From: Tabrizicola aquatica
Lineage (GTDB): Bacteria; Pseudomonadota; Alphaproteobacteria; Rhodobacterales; Rhodobacteraceae
NCBI RefSeq assembly: GCF_002900975.1
Contig: NZ_PJON01000003.1
Span: forward strand, 124,001 to 188,000
Length of the DNA: 64,000 nucleotides
Reading direction: 5' to 3'
Part shown: one piece after another, positions 62,037-64,000 of the stretch
How positions within the stretch are numbered: position 1 is the stretch's first letter
Layout: the number at the start of each line of letters is the position of its first letter
Position numbers and translations under genes: made by a program
The notes under the pieces: generated by a model
Database searches by the model: none
The model's input: only the letters and a program-made list of their open reading frames with translations
Told to the model about the DNA's origin: nothing

Positions 62037-62515
62037 CGGCCTTGCGGTGTCAGAAGCCAAGCAGGCATCGGCAGTTCCTCAAGCTCGGGCTTGGCCAGGA
62101 CAAGGGTCAGGATGCCGAGGACCAGCCCAAGGGTCAGCGCCGCAGGCAGCAGCGCGTCCGGTGGTTCGTGCTGGCCGTCACTTTCCGCAACGTTGATGAT
62201 CGTATGACCGACCCAGGCATGGACCGCGACCAGGCCCGCGACCAGGACCAGCTTGGCGAAGATCCAGACGGTAAACACCTCGCGCAGGAAGATCAGCACG
62301 CCGCCGGAGGCGATGGCCAGCCCGGCCGCCGGGGTGAGAAACCAGACATAGCTGTAATGCGTGGCGCGGCGGATCCGGGCGAACTCGGCCGCCAGAAGGC
62401 CGCGATCATGCCGGGCAAGCATCCGGGGCAGCGCGAAAAGCCCGCCCACCCAAAGGGCAAGAAAGCCGAGGTGGAGCGCCTTGGCATGGGGGGTCAGCGC
62501 CTCGGCCCAGCTCAT
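62006..62515 (-). CDS. CopD-like membrane protein
   Basis: A 169-residue protein with four helices. LTPHAKALHLGFLALWVGGL opens the CopD/DUF2214 type of membrane protein, and FTVWIFAKLVLVAGLVAVHA with HAWVGHTIINV carries conserved His. It probably handles copper for the oxidase. The start overlaps the CtaG-like stop (ATGA). Confidence 0.75.
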   Translation of the reverse strand: MSWAEALTPHAKALHLGFLALWVGGLFALPRMLARHDRGLLAAEFARIRRATHYSYVWFLTPAAGLAIASGGVLIFLREVFTVWIFAKLVLVAGLVAVHAWVGHTIINVAESDGQHEPPDALLPAALTLGLVLGILTLVLAKPELEELPMPAWLLTPQGRQLPFDVPNR

Positions 62516-63222
62516 TGCGCCACCTCTGTGGCACGCCAGGCGCGACGGGCAAGAAGCGCGCCCCAGACAGCATAGGCCAGTCCCGACGGCATCCACATGA
62601 TCAGGCCGCCAAGCTGCTGGTCCGCAAGCGGGGTCAGTCCCCAAAGCAGCGGCGCGGACGCGTGGGTCGCGTAAAGCGCGGTGGGCGCAAGGGTCAAGAT
62701 CGCCCCCAGCATCCCCATCGACAGATAGGCGAGGAGGACCCACCCAAGGCCTGACCCATGGGGCAGCGCAAAAGCGGCGCGCCAGAAAGCCCAGGCCGAC
62801 CCGAAAAGCGTGGCCTGCATCAGCCAATACAGACCCATATGCCCAAGGGCCGCATCATAGGCCGCCGGAAGATGCCACAGCCACAGCGCGGCCGTCGCCA
62901 GCGCGAACGGCAGACCCACACCCGCAGGCCGTGGCGCCGGACGGGCCAAGGCCAGCAAGGGTGCCGCCACCGCAACCAGAAGCAGATGGTGGACCACCCG
63001 GGCCGAGAACAAAGCCGACGACAGCGCGCAAAGCGGCGACAGGAAGGCGATGGCCAGAACCACGCTGCCCGTGGTGCCCGCGCGGCCACGCCCGGCTGCA
63101 AAAGCCAGCGCAACCACCACAATCAGCGCGAAGGGATCAAGGTTCCAGCGCAGGAGCAGCTCGTCCGGTGCCGGCGGCGGTCCGCAATAGATGCCCTGCC
63201 ACCGGGTCACGGCGACGCCCAT
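62512..63222 (-). CDS. CtaG-like cytochrome oxidase assembly protein
   Basis: A 236-residue protein with about seven helices: HHLLLVAVAAPLLALARPAP, AALWLWHLPAAYDAALG, LMQATLFGSAWAFWR, LADQQLGGLIMWMPSG. The latter motifs are typical of the caa3-type CtaG family, which delivers copper to heme-copper oxidases. First gene of the minus-strand CtaG, CopD-like pair; the oxidase subunits follow beyond the DUF2231 gene. Confidence 0.87.
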   Translation of the reverse strand: MGVAVTRWQGIYCGPPPAPDELLLRWNLDPFALIVVVALAFAAGRGRAGTTGSVVLAIAFLSPLCALSSALFSARVVHHLLLVAVAAPLLALARPAPRPAGVGLPFALATAALWLWHLPAAYDAALGHMGLYWLMQATLFGSAWAFWRAAFALPHGSGLGWVLLAYLSMGMLGAILTLAPTALYATHASAPLLWGLTPLADQQLGGLIMWMPSGLAYAVWGALLARRAWRATEVAQ

Positions 63223-63388
63223 GGCCCAATTAGGGCCTGATGACCCGTGAGGACGCTGTGAAAGGATCGGGTGAAAGCCACGCGGAAAGCCTTTGCCAGG
63301 ACTTTCCGTCAACGCAAAAGCGCGGCACCCGTTCCCGGCCGGGGGTCAGATCGCCGACAGCCGCACCGCGCAGCCATGGCCACGGGCT

Positions 63389-63910
63389 TCAGCGCAGTTT
63401 GTCGAATGCGGCGGCAAAACCCGACAGGCTCATTTCCATCCGCAGGGCGCTGCCGTTGTTCTGAACGCCTTCGATCTGCAGCAAGCCCCCGGCGCGCAGG
63501 GCCTCTTCCAGTTCGGCGGACACATCGCTGACCGCCAGCGCGCCGCCTTGCAGCGAGGTGCGGAAGACCGGCGTTGCGGCTTCCACCCCGTCGACCGAGA
63601 CGCGCAGCCCCGCGGCGAGCGACATGCCATGCGGCACAAGGATGCGAAGGACGTAAGGGTCGCCCGCGACGATGGCGGCCTGCGCCAGAACCTGGCGATT
63701 CTGGCCGATGACCAAGCTTTTGACCATCGAGCAGTCAAGCTGCGAGGCTTCGGCACCCGGAGTGCAGTTCACTTGCCAGGGCGTCTCTTGCGCGGAAATG
63801 TTCTGTTCCGTCGGGGCAGCATCGGCCGCAGCCTCTTGGGCAAGCGCCGCTTGGGGCAGTGCGATTGTCAGCATCAGCGCGGACAGGGCAGCGAAAAGAG
63901 GCGAGGTCAT
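63389..63910 (-). CDS. Invasion-associated locus B (IalB) family protein
   Basis: A 173-residue exported protein: signal peptide to ALA (near residue 25), two Cys (WQVNCTPG and LDCSMVK), RILVPHGMSLAAGLRVSVDG and GFAAAFDKLR, all typical of IalB. Periplasmic role unknown outside pathogens. The start overlaps the stop of the gene at the window edge (TGATG), so they form one unit. Confidence 0.88.
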   Translation of the reverse strand: MTSPLFAALSALMLTIALPQAALAQEAAADAAPTEQNISAQETPWQVNCTPGAEASQLDCSMVKSLVIGQNRQVLAQAAIVAGDPYVLRILVPHGMSLAAGLRVSVDGVEAATPVFRTSLQGGALAVSDVSAELEEALRAGGLLQIEGVQNNGSALRMEMSLSGFAAAFDKLR

Positions 63911-64000
63911 CACTTGTCGTCCATCGGTTCATGGGGGATCAGATTGGTGATGTCGCGGACATGAATCCCGGCGACATCGGCGTGCAGAGTCCGGCAAAGG
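63910..64000 (-). CDS. C-terminal fragment of an unidentified gene
   Basis: The last 29 codons of a minus-strand frame that ends HADVAGIHVRDITNLIPHEP followed by four residues and the stop. It is coupled to ialB by TGATG. Too little is present to name the product. Confidence 0.5.
   Translation of the reverse strand, partial: LCRTLHADVAGIHVRDITNLIPHEPMDDK

Noticed and set aside
1-64000. Transposase, integrase or insertion-sequence ends
   Set aside because: No transposase or integrase translation and no flanking direct repeats were seen on either strand.

Overview
The window is high-GC DNA with dense, often translationally coupled genes (many ATGA or TGATG overlaps). Its content is typical of a denitrifying member of the Rhodobacteraceae (Alphaproteobacteria): norCBQD, copper nitrite reductase with nirV and nnrS, an NnrR-type regulator without Fe-S cysteines, TRAP and Ugp transporters, IalB, and inositol catabolism genes. 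The family assignment is inferred from gene content and base composition; there is no rRNA in the window.

Layout. 1-10.1 kb is core or mixed metabolism: the tip of a LacI regulator, an SGNH hydrolase, a Rieske oxygenase, a CbiX-like protein, a coupled glutamine-synthetase-like/aminotransferase pair, an L-lactate dehydrogenase with a palindromic operator, trpA, ychF and tRNA-Ser(GCU). 10.2-13.3 kb holds a Cys-rich secreted protein, a start-less coding remnant, a membrane LytTR regulator and two PAP2 phosphatases. 13.5-17.7 kb is ugpBAEC, preceded by a Pho-box-like site. 17.7-21.1 kb holds an S8 protease with an Asp-block linker, an ECF sigma factor with its anti-sigma factor, and a secreted Ser-Asn repeat protein; two of these genes share an ECF-like promoter pattern. 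22.1-26.2 kb holds DUF4956, a VTC-type polyphosphate polymerase and a two-component system, with two Pho-box-like sites.

26.2-35.7 kb is a denitrification island: norCBQD plus two small membrane proteins on the minus strand, then an NnrR regulator, pseudoazurin, nirK, nirV and nnrS. Two TTG-N8-CAA sites lie in its divergent promoters. 35.7-44.5 kb is myo-inositol catabolism: an aldolase, iolB, iolC and iolD on minus, and an oxidoreductase, iolE and a second oxidoreductase on plus. A perfect LacI-type palindrome lies in the divergent promoter and a LacI regulator closes the block. 44.6-48.3 kb is a thiamine-type ECF transporter (ykoC, ykoD, ykoE, ykoF) behind a TPP riboswitch.

48.3-55.9 kb holds a Gfo/Idh oxidoreductase, a GntR/UTRA regulator, and a run encoding a luciferase-like monooxygenase, an aldo/keto reductase, a flavin reductase and a complete TRAP transporter, with a perfect FNR-type box in the divergent promoter. 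It looks like an uptake-plus-oxidation pathway of unknown substrate. 56.0-63.2 kb encodes a sorbosone-dehydrogenase-like protein, two DUF2231 membrane proteins and a heme-copper oxidase: a subunit II that has lost its CuA ligands, a fused subunit I-III, a CtaG-like assembly factor and a CopD-like protein. The window ends with IalB and the tail of an unidentified coupled gene.

The best candidates for under-described biology are the ECF sigma / Asp-block protease / Ser-Asn repeat module, the Pho-box-linked polyphosphate module, the CuA-less oxidase, and the LLM-TRAP operon under an FNR-type site.
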